Shown: one piece after another, positions 31,391 to 43,479 of the stretch
Layout: every line of letters starts with the position of its first letter
How positions within the stretch are numbered: position 1 is the stretch's first letter
Made by a program: the position numbers and the translations under genes
The notes under the pieces: generated by a model
The model's input: only the letters and a program-made list of their open reading frames with translations
Databases searched by the model: none
What the model was told of the DNA's origin: nothing
Assembly: GCA_035771165.1 (NCBI GenBank)
Contig: JAWNZC010000100.1
Location: 3,173,501-3,237,500, forward strand
Source: Paragorgia papillata
Taxonomy: Eukaryota; Cnidaria; Anthozoa; Scleralcyonacea; Coralliidae
Length of the DNA: 64,000 nucleotides
Reading direction: 5' to 3'

Positions 31391-32565
31391 ATTGGGATCG
31401 TTGCTAGGGCAACACATGGTGACGTATTTGCAAAGGCTCAAATGCTGAGCAAGGAAAGGAGCTCACATGAACAACTCACAAGTTTCAGTCGCCGTATGTT
31501 GTATTACAGGTACACACCTATACGACATGCATGCATATCCATCGCTATTTCATGTGAATATGTCTCGATATATTGTGATCATTGCAATGACTATGTTAAA
31601 ACCGAGTGTTGACTGGTATGTAAGCAGTGAGAATAGTCTCAACTTTCAACTGGTACTAAAGGCTTCAACTCAACCATGTTTCAGTCTACTATTGGAAACT
31701 TGTGCATTTTTATTTATTCATATTCGCCAGCTGAACGTGCAGTGTGGTTTTTAATAATTTCTTTGGTCCATGATCGATGGGAAAATTAAAGTCGCAACAC
31801 ACAACACCAGGTAAGTCTCGTTCATAAATTTACGTATGATATATTTGTAGGAGTTGTTTGCCTAGTTTAGTGCAAGCAAGGTTGTATTCATGGTGGTAGT
31901 GACTGTGACTAACGTCAAGCTTACTTACTTTATGCTGTAGTTCCATGTTACAGTCGCAGTGTTTAATATTAATTGTACTTGTACTATTACAAGTATATTA
32001 TGGTATTTATTTCATTTTTTACACTTTGAGCCCATTGGCATTGAGTTTAAGAATTGTCCACATAGAAAAATGTAGAACATTACCTTTGTAAGTTTGTGCA
32101 GTCATGCTATAGATTGAGTTAATTGTTGCAAACATAGGCATAGGAGTCCAGTCCGAGGTGTTTTTATTCAAAAAAGTTCTACATTTATAATCTTTCTTTA
32201 ATCATCAAAGTTCAATGACTGCAAGTAAAGTTCAGATGTAGTGTAATTTTACCAACTGATGAATGCAGATAAATAATATTTACATTTCTACTTAGTATTT
32301 AATTACAGCATATAAAAATAAACAACAAATCTTTGTGTACATAGTATATTACATTTCATAACCATCCTTAGAGATATACTGTAGATGAAAACATTTGATT
32401 ATTTTCTTACACTACCAAAGTCAACAGGCAAGCTCTGCAGACTGGAATGCTAAAGTTACAAGTTGACTGAATTTTTTGTTTCATTTCAGCAGTGTAAGAA
32501 AATCATTACATGTTTTCTTCATAGTATAATTATTACACTTGTGTAGTAATATCTATTACTCATCA
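31391..32565. other. Non-coding stretch
   Basis: No gene recognised; one + open frame (31467-31754) has no family and atypical composition. Confidence 0.45.
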
Positions 32566-35124
32566 TCAGTCAGAATCATCATCAGAAAAGTGCAGTAAAA
32601 TTTGTACATCTTCATCAGTCTCACTGTTGTATGCAATTTCAGCAAATGCCACAGCTGAAAATTTACTAGATCCCATGTGCCCTGATTCAGTCTTACTATA
32701 TGGTAATTTACTGATTGTTTCTGTACTCAAATAGTCCAATAGTATTGAACCTAACCAATACAGCATATTGTTTATCTCACAAAGTTTCTTCTTGATAAGA
32801 ACATTGATTCTTCTCATTAATCTTGAGTGATCACCTGGATGCTGAGTTATATAGGTCTCCAGCTTTTCTTTTTCTCCAAAATAATGGTTAAACAACCTTT
32901 CAACCTCCAATAGTGTTCAAAAGATTCTGCTCCACCTTGCATCGTTCTAGGAAGTTGTGGTGGGTCAATTGCAGTTCTTTTTATGGCAAAGGGAATATCA
33001 TTGTTGGAAGGTCGCCTGTCGAAATGACAATAAAGTACTGACTCTGGATCCTTTGCTTGATCAAACTGCAGCTCTTGTAGCAATGTTTCCACCCAGTCTT
33101 GTAACAAGTTTAATGAAGCATGGTACTTGGTAATGGTAGCTTTCATTGCATTTGTTCTCTGAGTTATTTGCTTTGACAGTCTTAATGCTACTGCTTGCCC
33201 ATCTATTTAAAATGTTCAATGAAAAGAAATGGTCATTAAAATAATTACTACACTTCCAAAAAGTAGTACTAGTGACAACAACTGTAGAATGCCATTAGTA
33301 AATGGTACACGTGAAGTCAACATAGTGTGCAGTACCTGTGTATTTTTTCTTCAAACATATTAAAAACATCCTTCAACTGCCAAACAGTGTGTTTGTTCAG
33401 TGACTGCTTCTCTTCTCCGGGTCTCCAAAGAAAGAGCAGCAGCATTAAATTTTGTTTCTCCAACTTTCCATCTCTGCGACAGTCTCTGTCTTTTTTCTGT
33501 ACTTTCTGTACTGTAAGTTAATGACATTGTGTATTAACATGTATAGTTTACTGTTTGTTTTCTGCACCATCTTGGAAAAGCAAGTGCCATATAGGGGCCT
33601 CAAGCAAACTCTATGCACTGTATGTTTATTAATTAGTTTTTTTAATAGATTAATAGAATGCCATATCTTTGGGCATAGTGGACATGAATTTTCTTTTTCG
33701 ACTTGATCACTATAAGGCTTACCATCCTCAACATGTACTGATGGTAGCTTCAGCAAAAATTTATTTAAAATGAAGTTAACTTCAAAACAATGAATACTGT
33801 TTAAGAGGTCAAATAAGAGGTTAATTGAATAAGAGGTTACGTATTAACCTATACGCTGACTGAGGGTTATTTCTTTGACAAGTAAAATCGTCTGACCAGT
33901 GTAATAATTTTAAGTTATAGCTGTATCCGGCTGGCTCAGACCGGAATAGGTTAAATACTATAAGAAGTTAAATTACCGAAATTCATCAAATGAGTCACTG
34001 TTCAAAGTAGAATAGATCTTCTTGACCTGAAATAAGAAATACATGTACTATGGTTCAGTGTACTGCACTCGTTATAATGCAAAATAAGGTATTTCCGCAG
34101 ATGTCCTGCAATCAACAATGTAAACTACCGTACATACCCATCTTGGTAATATTGTTGATTTGTTCATTATACCAAGTGCATCACAGAACTTCTGTAGTGG
34201 AACCTGGCATTCCAGAAGTAGACTCTCAGCGAGTACCATAAGTTTAAAATGGAATGCAATAGTAGGGCGTACAATAACTGCCAGGCCATAATTGCAATTT
34301 AACCAATGTGACAGCATATTCCTCACAATTACAGAAAATAATTTGTTTTTGATGTTGACGACCTGAATTTAAGAAAGTATGTTACTTGATATTAGTAAGG
34401 ACTAATGGTACTGGTTTAGGTATTGCAGTTGAGCTGTTGAAGTTATATGTAATTAATATCATATTGCTTCAACAGCTCAGGAATTTAGCAGCAGTAGTAG
34501 TAGCAGTAGAACTAGCAGTAGTAGTATATACAGTATTATTATTACTGCTTTTATCCTTAATACCAACAATATTTAGTGCAAGTTAAAAAACTCACTGTGA
34601 TGAATTAGGTTGAACTCATTTTATATAAATATAATAATTATAACAATGAAACAACTAAAGTATGTATACACAGTATATTATTTTAATTTCTCTTACCATG
34701 TTGGTCAATGCAGACAATGTTTCTGGATTGAGCGGATGGGCAAGTTCGTTGGTGACTCATGGCAATTACTGTATGGTTTGGAAAGAATGGCAAAAAGCAA
34801 CCATCCTGTCAAAAATATAAAAATAAGCAGTTTTCTTATTATATCCACAAATATCATAATCAACATCTCTTGTGATTCATAGTCACATTAACATCTATTT
34901 TTGAGCATAATAAGGTAATTAAGGTTTAAAGAAACGACAGTTTATACTCACTTTAAACCTTTCTAACACGTGGAAATAATTTCTCCTTTCGTGAGCTTTC
35001 TTTGCGCAGTCGATGCAATAATGCTGCACGTGTCCGCAGTCCGTACAGCGAACTTCAGCCACTCCGTCGCAAGCACAGTCAAGATTTGGGTTAGTGGTCT
35101 CCTTCTCGATAGGTACTGTATTTC
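32566..35124 (-). pseudogene. KDZ-family (Kyakuja-Dileera-Zisupton) transposase, multi-exon, decayed
   Basis: Exons in minus order: 35124-34952 with the CxC cysteine cluster (CTDCGHVQHYCIDCAKKAH, then ERF at donor GTGAGT); 34805-34697; about 34300-34182 (IAFHFKLMVLAESLLLECQ, then QKFCDAL); 34026-33977 (VKKIYSTLNSDSFDEFR); about 33756-33590 (ENSCPLCPK); about 33510-33315 (RWKVGETKFNAAALSLETR); 33205-32566 (ALRLSKQITQRTNAMK, then an acidic C-terminus FSDDDSD). The order CxC cluster, LLLECQ motif, CPxCPK and C-terminal helical part is that of KDZ transposases. The catalytic middle appears largely missing. Single-base shifts occur near 32905 and 33375 (a T run). Several introns have good GT..AG borders. 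Confidence 0.6.
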
Positions 35125-35269
35125 TGCAGGCATTCTAGAAAGGCCATCAGCGTCGCACCTTGATTTCCAGGCCGGTACGTTATTAAGAGAATAGATGAAT
35201 ATGCTAGCTCGGATATGAGAATTGAGTGTAAATGTTCTTCGAACTATTTTACTCAGAAAAAAATTCTTA
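35125..35269. other. Upstream flank of the KDZ gene
   Basis: Non-coding; contains the presumed acceptor of the first recognised exon. An earlier exon with the start codon was not found. Confidence 0.35.
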
Positions 35270-35346
35270 GTCCCCAAGCGGGACTCGAACCCAGAGCCTT
35301 CTGATCGCCGGTGAGGCGCTCTAACCATTGAGCTACTTCATGGGAC
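35270..35346 (-). repeat. tRNA-like sequence (SINE head)
   Basis: Minus strand has an A box (TAGCTCAATGG) and a B box (GGTTCGAGTCC) at tRNA spacing. The acceptor arms TCCCATG and TTGGGGA pair in only four of seven positions and the anticodon arm is poor, so it is a tRNA-derived repeat rather than a working tRNA. It sits just beside the KDZ element. Confidence 0.65.
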
Positions 35347-35639
35347 TCGACAGATGATTTGAACGTAGGTTGAGTTTCATGTATGACATTTTATTATACA
35401 ACTACATTAAAAACTGTCCAAATAACGCTAAAAACTAGTGCAAATATGCAAGCGATGTTTGAATAGTTAGTTATTTCCACTGGTTATTTGGATTGTTAGC
35501 CAATCAAATTTATCACAACGGAGACTACTTCATGTATGATTATTTTGTCCTGGTGCAAGTCACGGTACTTCTCTGGCCTTTTTAGAGTTTTCTTTTTCCA
35601 TAAAAATTTGTTGATCAGAGCAGTTGTATAATAAATCTC

Positions 35640-35774
35640 TTATTAGATGTTTTGGTGTGTAGTATCGCTGTATATTTTTACTCGTTGGTATGTTGACTCG
35701 CCCTTCGGGCTTGTCAAAATACGGCATAATCCGTAAAAATATACCGCGATACTATTCACCAAAACATCTAATAA
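35640..35774. mobile_element. 135-bp fold-back MITE
   Basis: The arms TTATTAGATGTTTTGGTG, TAGTATCGC and GTATATTTTTAC are repeated inverted with 3 mismatches over about 42 bp. The loop holds CGCCCTTCGGGC. Non-coding. Confidence 0.85.
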
Positions 35775-35889
35775 TATGTATATATATACATATATATACT
35801 GCTATGTACATGTATGATGACATATGTTAATGTCGTAATGTATGTTGTTAAGCGAAGAGATACTACAGAGATACTATAAAGATTCCATA

Positions 35890-37700
35890 GAGATACTGCT
35901 TGAACTTTTCAGTCACCGACCATTTCAAGGCGAGGAATTCACGACGGTAAGTCGTGTAACGTCTCTCTGCGACGCTAAGGGAACGGCTTCCATATGCTAT
36001 AACTCTGGGTTTTCCGTCTAGTACTTGGTACAATGCATCTCCGAGGAAGATTGAAGTCTGGCAACGCCAAGATGGGCTACGAAGACAGTCTTTCGATCAA
36101 TGTCTCGAAGGCTGTTTGACATTCCTGCGACCACTTGAACTTTTGACCACTTCGGCTTTTTCGGGTGTCCTTCGACTCCTGTTCTTTAGCCAGATGGTGG
36201 AGCGGTTCGGCTATCTTTGCACATCCTTCGATAAATGACAGGTAGTACCCCACAAACCCCAGGAGGGTCTCTAGCTATTTAGCGTTTTGTGGTTGATGTT
36301 GTAACCACTTCTTCAAGCCAGAAATCTTGCTAGGATCAGGTGCTTCTCCTTGCTCGGATACCACATGGCCAAGGTATGATAATTCAATTTGGAATAGGTG
36401 GCACTTGCACGGCTTCAACTTGAGTCCATACTCTCCCAGTCGTTGCAACACAAGCTTTAAGCGTTCTATCATTTCCTCGAAACTCCTTCGAAACACGATC
36501 ACGTCATCCAAATACGCTAGAAAGATATTTAAGTTTAGGCCACGCAGAAACTGCTACATCAACCGTTGAAATGTTCCTGGCGCGTTAGTCAAACCGAACG
36601 GCATACGGTTGTACTCATGCGACCCAAAAGGCTTCGTAACTGCTGTTTTGTGTCTATCTCGTTTTATAACTCTCACTTGAAGGTAGCCACTCTGCAGCTT
36701 CAAGGGTCTCTGTCATCCTAGGAATTGGATAGGAGTCTCTGATTGTCCTTGCATTCAGTTTCCGGTAATCGACACAGACCCTCAAGCTGTCAACTTTTTT
36801 TCTAACCAAGACGACGGGTGATTCGTATGGACTTTTGGATTCTCTAAGGATTCTTACCTCCAAAAGGTCTGTAAGGGCCATTCTAAACTCTTACAGTTGA
36901 GTGGGTGGTATCCTGCGGTATGGTTATCTGGTCGGTACGTCGTCTTTGAGGTGTATTTCGTGGTAAACTACTTCCGTTTGGCCTAGGTCTTTGTTGTCCT
37001 TGGCAAACACATACGACATCTTGGTAAGGAGTTCACGTGCCTGTTTCTTTTGCGTTTCTGTTAAGGGTATCTCGTCCAGATCAAACGTACTATCGGGGCT
37101 TCCTTGCTCATCCTTGACATCACTTTTCATCGTCGGAGCCAAATTCTTGAATTCGTTGACAACTTGAGCCCAAGTTATGACAGCCTTCGGTTGTATGGTA
37201 AATAGGAGTTTCACTGTTGTTGGTAACCTCTACAGGAATTCTGCACTTAGCTAAGCATGAGGGCAGGGTAACGAGTCCAGGAGTCACAACCAGCCCGAGG
37301 TGACTTGAGAGTTTTGTTTCAAAAAGCACATCAGTTGGTGTTGCAAAACTGGCATTTGCCAAACACATGATAGTTCTCGTCTGGTGTGAACCAAGTGTTA
37401 TAGTACGTCTTGTCGTTGACTGTACGTTAATTCCTGGCGAATATTTTTTAAAACACTTTTCTTGATGGCACGTAGATTTGTAGGCGCTTTGCCATGCATA
37501 AGATATCCGTCGTTTTTGAAGAAATCTATTTTCTCCCTCTGACTCACAACATTGCTTGCATTGTCGGACTAAATTTTTACCAACAATCAATGGAACACGC
37601 TGGTTGTACTCGTTGTCTGGTACCACTAACACGGGCATGTCAAGGGAGGTATCGATACCGACATCTTCAGAAGGAAACTGAATGTTTACGACCATATAAC
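35890..37700 (-). pseudogene. Decayed Ty3/Gypsy pol (protease spacer, RT, RNase H)
   Basis: Minus strand from 37695: a protease-spacer region (VPLIVGKNLV), then ARELLTKMSYVFAKDN, reverse transcriptase pieces (ESPVVLVRKK, LRVCVDYRKLN, FGLTNAPGTFQRLM, LDDVIVF, LSYLGHVVSEQG) and RNase H (VIAYGSRSLS, RRYTTYRREFLALKWS) near 36020-35900. At least four frame changes and stops separate the parts. Integrase and LTRs were not found, so the copy is 3'-truncated. Confidence 0.85.
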
Positions 37701-37733
37701 AAAGAAAGGGAACATCCTGGCCACCTGCACCAA

Positions 37734-38165
37734 CTACACGAACCAGTTGTTCAAAACGGTTCTTCTAGCGTTGTGTACAATCCACCACGAATAGCAGAGT
37801 TCACCTCGAATCACTACACACGGTAAGGGACGCCTTTCGATTTTTCGACTTCGCCGAATCAAAAAAAATGCGAGACCTGTGGGCGAGAAACCATATGGAA
37901 TGACTGGGGGAGCAGAAGAACCACTTGTCGTACTAGACTGATAATATTTCTCAACAGAATTACTGACAGTCGCGTTGACACAGTATTTTAAAAACGCTCC
38001 CAAACTCGTAATTAACTCTTCTTCGAATGATTTAATGTCGTTTTTGTAACGATTTTTGTATTCGTCGACCAGTTTCGCTTCGCTAAGTCCATCAGAGTTT
38101 TCTTCCAGTACCTTTCTTACGCGATTATCTTCGATCATAATCTTTACTTCGACTGTAAGCTCCAT
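37734..38165 (-). CDS. Frame with possible LOTUS/OST-HTH-like N-terminus
   Basis: 143 residues. Residues 15-65 (RKVLEENSDGLSEAKLVDEY, then LGAFLKYC) have the rhythm of a LOTUS (OST-HTH) domain, a small RNA-associated winged helix. The rest is Ser/Gly-rich and then unrelated. It directly precedes the decayed Gypsy pol in the same orientation and could be the gag-side product of that element rather than a host gene. Low certainty. Confidence 0.3.
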   Translation of the reverse strand: MELTVEVKIMIEDNRVRKVLEENSDGLSEAKLVDEYKNRYKNDIKSFEEELITSLGAFLKYCVNATVSNSVEKYYQSSTTSGSSAPPVIPYGFSPTGLAFFLIRRSRKIERRPLPCVVIRGELCYSWWIVHNARRTVLNNWFV

Positions 38166-38555
38166 AATTATTTACTTCGTTGTGAATCCCCGAGTCCCCT
38201 ATCGGGCTCGAGAATATGTAGCAGCAAGCAATGTAAATACTCGTCGCGTAAAATAGGTGAGAGTGTTCGAGGAATAAATTCACGATAACTTCTTTCTATT
38301 TATCGAATATAACAATAAACACTGGCGCTTACAGCTAACACGACATAAAACGAGTTTTGTCTGCTGTCACGAAATGTTCTTCAACAAATCACATCCTTGC
38401 GTGTCAGGTGCCACGTCCGGTTCCAAGACACTCACACTTAATTAGTTAACTAAATATAAACTTGACAATTTACAGGTCCACTGCACGTTTTCTGGAAGCA
38501 ATTTTAGGAAATATCAATTTTGCGGTGATCATCACTGGTGAAGACCATCCCAGGA
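38166..38555. other. Stretch between two decayed retroelements
   Basis: No coding sequence. It may contain LTR remnants of the Gypsy or BEL copy, but no repeated pair was found. Confidence 0.3.
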
Positions 38556-38559
38556 TATC

Positions 38560-40555
38560 TTAAACGCAGTTTATGGCTGCGATCATCTTTCGTTTAGTGA
38601 TTGGCTCCTTGACCTTAAGGAAAGGTTCGAAAGAGATGGTCATGCTGTCTTCCGACTTGGCACATGGCAGCCCCATAATCTTTGTTTCGTTTGATCTCGG
38701 GCCTCCCACAAGAGTCTTGGCGTAAGTCTGGTCGTCCTCCTTTGGATTTCCGTTCGACTCTGCAGACTGCACGTTGCTATGCCACTTGTGCAGTTCGAAT
38801 CCAGCTGCTGCCATGACAGTTGTAGCCTCTTCCTCGAATTTAACTACGTCTTTCTTCGAATCGCCACCACCCTGGATATCATCAACGTAAGTGTCATCTC
38901 TCAGTGCCTGAACAGTATCAGCGTACGCTTTTTCATATCTCTTCAAATGCTTTTCCAGTGGTGCTCCCAGGATGTATAGAGTATGGACTAGAAGTGGCTC
39001 CGAATATGACGCGCGTGAATCTGTACTCAGTTACGTTTCGTTCTCTCAAGTTGTTGTACCAAAAGATTCGTTGCGCATCACGATCACATTCTTGTACCAT
39101 GATTTGAAAAAACGTCTTTTTCACATCCCCAGTGATACAAAACCGTCGGAACCGGTTGAGAAGAATAATGTCAAAAAAGAGTGGTTGTAAGGACGGACCT
39201 GTTTTCAAGCAGTCATTGGACGATGGAGTGGTAGCGTCTGGCTTTGACGAACAATCGTAGACAATGCGCATTTTCGTCGATTCTGCTTGCTATCTAATCA
39301 CAGGTTTGTGAGGGACATAGTGAATTACATCCCCCGTGGGTTGTTCAGGAACCGGCTTATCACCCCCTTTTTTAATTGTTCTTGAATTATGTCGTCATAA
39401 TCCTGTAGTTTTCCAATACGTTCCAGTCTCCGGATAACGCTATTGAGTAGGGAGTTCGACAACTTCCTGTTTTCTGGCAAAGGCATGTGACCAAGCTTCC
39501 ATGGCAGCCTCGTCTCGTAGAATCCCTGGCTGTTTTGCACAAGCTGTTGCTTGAAGTCTTGGTGGGCAAACGTTGGCACATCCACACAGGATCGCTGACA
39601 CCAAGCACGTCCAGATTGCAAAAGCGCTCGAACTCCTCCTGCCCGGTGTGTAGCAAGAAATTCTTCTCGGAATCCTCACCCATCTGAACACCACCATACA
39701 GTGTCCAGCCCAACATCGTAAATTCAGCACCAGGATCTTTGTCAGGTTTGTTGCTCAATATTGGATGTTCACTGGATTTGATTCGTTGGAAGTCTGTGAC
39801 TCCGAGCATAATATGCACAGGCATACTGTTCATTGTTGTTCCCTCTTCGCAGAACTGCAGTGGTTGAAGTCGAGGATATTTTTTCTTCAGATCACAGACG
39901 TTTGGATTTGGAAGATAAGTTAATACATCCTTTTCAGCGTTAATGCATTCCAAGTCGATCTTGAATCCATCAACCACTCTTCACTCCAACGTCACTTGGT
40001 AATGGTAATGTTAACAGTATACTTTTGTAACTTCACAGTTTGTTGAGCCCTCCTTTGATTTGTGATTCCACCGTCTGTACATGCTTCTTCAGTTTGCTTC
40101 TGCAGCCGCAGCTTTCGCATAAACCACTCTTCCTGGGCGCGCTACTGTCGAATCATCGCTTCTTCCATTTCCTTTTGTTGCTGGAACCGAAATTTCGTTT
40201 GCTCCTGGTTGATTCTCCTCTGGTTCTGAAGCCCTCTTTGTAATTTCTCCTCCCGTTCCTCTCTCTGAAGCTCATCCAATCACCGCTTACAATGATCTCT
40301 TTATTTACGGAACACAGCGAGGCAATCCTTTTGCTTTTCTGACCATTCACGGATGTGCTCTAGACTTTGATCATTGTCGATTAAATGCTGAAGGGTCTCG
40401 TGCTTTGATAGTTCAAGTCGCTTTATCGAGTTTCCAATTTTCTCGTAAGCTAAAGCTGCATCATCTTGGCTGTTTGTAGTTAAAAGTTCCTCAGCCTCTT
40501 CCAGCTTCATTTTCTCGAGAGCTGGGCATTTTCCATGTTTTGTTTCAGTTGCCAT
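38560..40555 (-). pseudogene. Decayed BEL/Pao retrotransposon
   Basis: Minus strand: gag start at 40555 (MATETKHGKCPALEKMKLEE), a Lys/Gln/Arg-rich region, then the BEL-specific protease-RT region (MPVHIMLGVTDFQRI, then GAEFTMLGWTLYGG), RT palm pieces (MRIVYDCSSKPD, LNRFRRFCITGDVKKTF, YRFTRVIFGATSSP) and the catalytic box YVDD with GFELHKWHSN. Many frameshifts; integrase and LTRs are missing. Confidence 0.85.
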
Positions 40556-40648
40556 AGTTTTTTCAAAGAAAAAAACCCGATAACTCTTCGTAATAATTGT
40601 CGATTACTCTTCGTTGAAATTGTCGGCCACTCTTAGAAAGTGTCGGCC

Positions 40649-40990
40649 ACTGTTACCAAATAAATAGCAACAGTGTTGCTATGGCAACAATGACGTTTCA
40701 AAATGGTGACCCCAAAGTATGAGTAATCAATAGGCCGATTTTAAAAAAATTCTGTAAAAGGAATAATTTTTTTCCCGAAACAATAATGTTTTAAAAAATT
40801 TGGATATACAGAATTTTTTTTAAATCGGCCTATTGATTACTCATACTTCTAAGGAAAAGTTCTAATAAAAAACAAGTGAGGGGTTACCAAAGTTTTTTTC
40901 GAATTAAATTAGTTTGAAGGGTAATTGGCAGCCATTTTGAAACGCCATTGTTGCCATAGCAACAACTGTTGCTATTTATTTGGTAACAGT
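40649..40990. mobile_element. Nested fold-back element
   Basis: Outer arms of about 60 bp (ACTGTTACCAAATAAATAGC outward, continuing to CGTTTCAAAATGG). Inner arms of about 45 bp at 40717-40762 and 40803-40848 (AGTATGAGTAATCAATAGGC inverted). The two inverted-repeat layers are separated by unpaired sequence. Non-coding; no clear target duplication. Confidence 0.85.
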
Positions 40991-41400
40991 TTTTGATTGT
41001 CAGAATGTTTAGCTATGGATAACATTTAGTTTTATTGTTTTTCCGAGTTGTTTATGCGCGTGTATTGGACACTCAAACTTGTATTTTTCATATTTCTAGG
41101 AACTGTATGGAGCCACCTTAAATGTATATAATCTTTAACTTTTCTAAAATAAAGTCTTTCAAATTAAGATCGCGTGTTTATATTTTATGTATCTTGCGTG
41201 ATTGTAAACAATTTTACACACCATAAGTTGTGTAAAAAAGCACGTCTTCAGTGAAGAAAAACACACACATTGTGTAGAAAAACACGCACTGCGTGTAAGA
41301 AAACACAATTAAAAAAACACGGTTTATAACGCGACACGCGTTATCCGTGTAAAAAAAACCCACAGCTTATAGTGTGTTTTGTCTAATTTCTACACACTTG
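40991..41400. other. Non-coding stretch
   Basis: AT-rich; variants of GTGTAAAAAA and ACACGC recur at 41216-41350 as a degenerate short repeat. No gene. Confidence 0.5.
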
Positions 41401-41406
41401 TTTTTA

Positions 41407-42088
41407 GAGTCCAACAGTTACGTTCACGGTGCTCAGCTAGCTGTTGTGGACAAATTTGTGTCTTTGGGAAGCACTCTTCACAGGAATGGTTCACTAGATT
41501 CTGAAATATCCTACAGACTGGAGAGAGCAAGGGTAGCTTTTGATAAACTTGAGCACATGGTGTGGTCTCAGCATAACATAACGTTGAACACCAAGCTGAT
41601 TGTATATGACGCATGTGTCATTACTGCCCTGCTCTATTTCTCTGAAACATGGACCACATACCGTCATCATGTGAAGTGTTGGAACGTGTCCATCAGAACT
41701 GTCTGAGACGGAAAACGGCTGAAGGAAAACGCCCAGCTCATATGGCTAAGAAGCGCTACATGGACTGTGTGAAACACAACTTGAAGGATATGGGCATAGA
41801 TGTAAGTAAGTGGGAATTGATTGCACTGAATAGGGACCTTTGGAGAAAAACTATTTATGATGGCATTAATGGATTTGAACAAAAGCGGGTAGTAAAGGCC
41901 AAAGTTGAAACGTGCTGCAAGGAAATTTGTTTGTGGCATAACAGATCCGGAACTAACATGCTCTTTTTGTGGTTGTTTTTGTTTGTCAAAGGCGGCCTTG
42001 GGAATCCATCTGAAACTTCATGATGATGTGCGAGAGACGCCCTTGCGTAGAATGCTAAGTCACCTCTGGGAACTTAATAATACTTAAC
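41407..42088 (+). pseudogene. LINE ORF2 C-terminal fragment
   Basis: Reads AVVDKFVSLGSTLHRNGSLD, then VYDACVITALLYFSETW (end of reverse transcriptase), then after a shift and a small deletion LERVHQNCLRR, KKRYMDCVKHNLKDMG, WELIALNRDLWR, and after another shift the final C2H2-like finger LTCSFCGCFCLSKAALGIHL. This is the standard tail of a non-LTR retrotransposon ORF2. 5'-truncated, with three frames in use. Confidence 0.85.
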
Positions 42089-43479
42089 GGCAAGTAAGAG
42101 CCACAAAGTTTGACTGGATTTGGTTGTCGTAAATTCCCAAAACGCCCGTAAACTACAAGGCTTGTCTTTCTAGTGCAAAGTTTCACAGAAACTTTGCAGA
42201 AACTTTGCAGTATTGTGATGAGAGGCGAAAATTCACACGATAGATAGATAGATAGTGTAAACTTTCCGGGGGGTAAAGTTACCATGTTTAACGACACACA
42301 TACTTGTCGTAGTTGAAAGGCTAAACACCAGTATCAGTCTTTCAAAGACGACAAATATTTATGTCGCTTAAAGCTCGTAAGTCCTAAAGAGCGATAACAG
42401 ACAGGTTTGTACCTTATCTATGGATATTTCTTGAAAGACGTGTAAAATCATGGTGCATTATTTTTAAAATATACCTTAATATATCGAGAATAAAAGAAGT
42501 TTCCCCCCGGAATATATTAGAATAGAACTGCGCACACGTGGTTTTGTTTGCGACTGGCGGCGAATACAACAATGGCGGAGAAACGCAAAGGAGCGATCAA
42601 TTTTCTTCTCGAAACAACGACTTTCTAGGCTTAGCTGCATGGCTAATTAAATATGGTCAGGACGAAAGGATTTATTGTCTGCCTAGCGGAAGGTGGGAAT
42701 AAATATTATTATTATTTATATTATTATTATTATTATTTATATTCAACTTTAATATGGTCTGGCATGTTGTACGATGTTGTGAAGTCGGTTTGTAGAGTGC
42801 TGTTGGTTCGTGTCTGTTATATTTTACACGTGTGGCGCTCGAGCAGTTTTGCACGTCAGCTCAATAAAAAATAGGTATACTGGAGACGGTAGACTGTCTT
42901 CGCATTTTCATTTGGCGTTCAAGAAACAACTGTAGGAGAACCCTGGCCATATATGTATCTGTACGTGCGTGAACTTAGCACGTGATTGGGCAGACGATTC
43001 GCAAAGCTACATAACGTGAAGCTAGCAACAAATCATCAGACGATCGTAATTTATGTATTTTTACATCCACTTCGCAGATTTTAGTCCATTTTGATCCGGA
43101 TCGACTGGACGTCACACGATGCGTCTTAGTATCGGAATTCTTGTGATGCGCCAAGCTTTTTACACAAAAATTTCGAGCAGTTCAAAACGAACTTGTTGTT
43201 ATGTTAAAAACAGACAGGAAAACAATAGCGAAGGGCACAAAAAAACATCAGTATTCATGTTTGTTGGAGTTTATAATATTTTCTTGCGTTCTTGATGAGA
43301 GAAAATGACTCTTTAAGAATCCTTCGAGATTCTATTTTGGGTTGTTTGTCTGAGTTTTGGCTTGTATTCAATTAACTTGGACTTTCCTTTAGAAAATGGG
43401 CTGGCAGCTCTGTCCATATACGTGGCAAAAATTGTTATTATCTTTGACTTGAAACTTTGCACTATCCTTCTGATTATCT
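42089..43479. other. Non-coding stretch with simple repeats
   Basis: GATA repeat at about 42240-42255 and an ATT/TTA tract at about 42703-42740. An ACAATGGCGGAG start-like context at about 42571 closes after 19 codons. No gene recognised. Confidence 0.45.

Noticed and set aside
35270..35346. Functional tRNA gene on the minus strand
   Set aside because: A and B boxes are present but the acceptor stem pairs poorly and the anticodon arm is not sound; a SINE head fits better.
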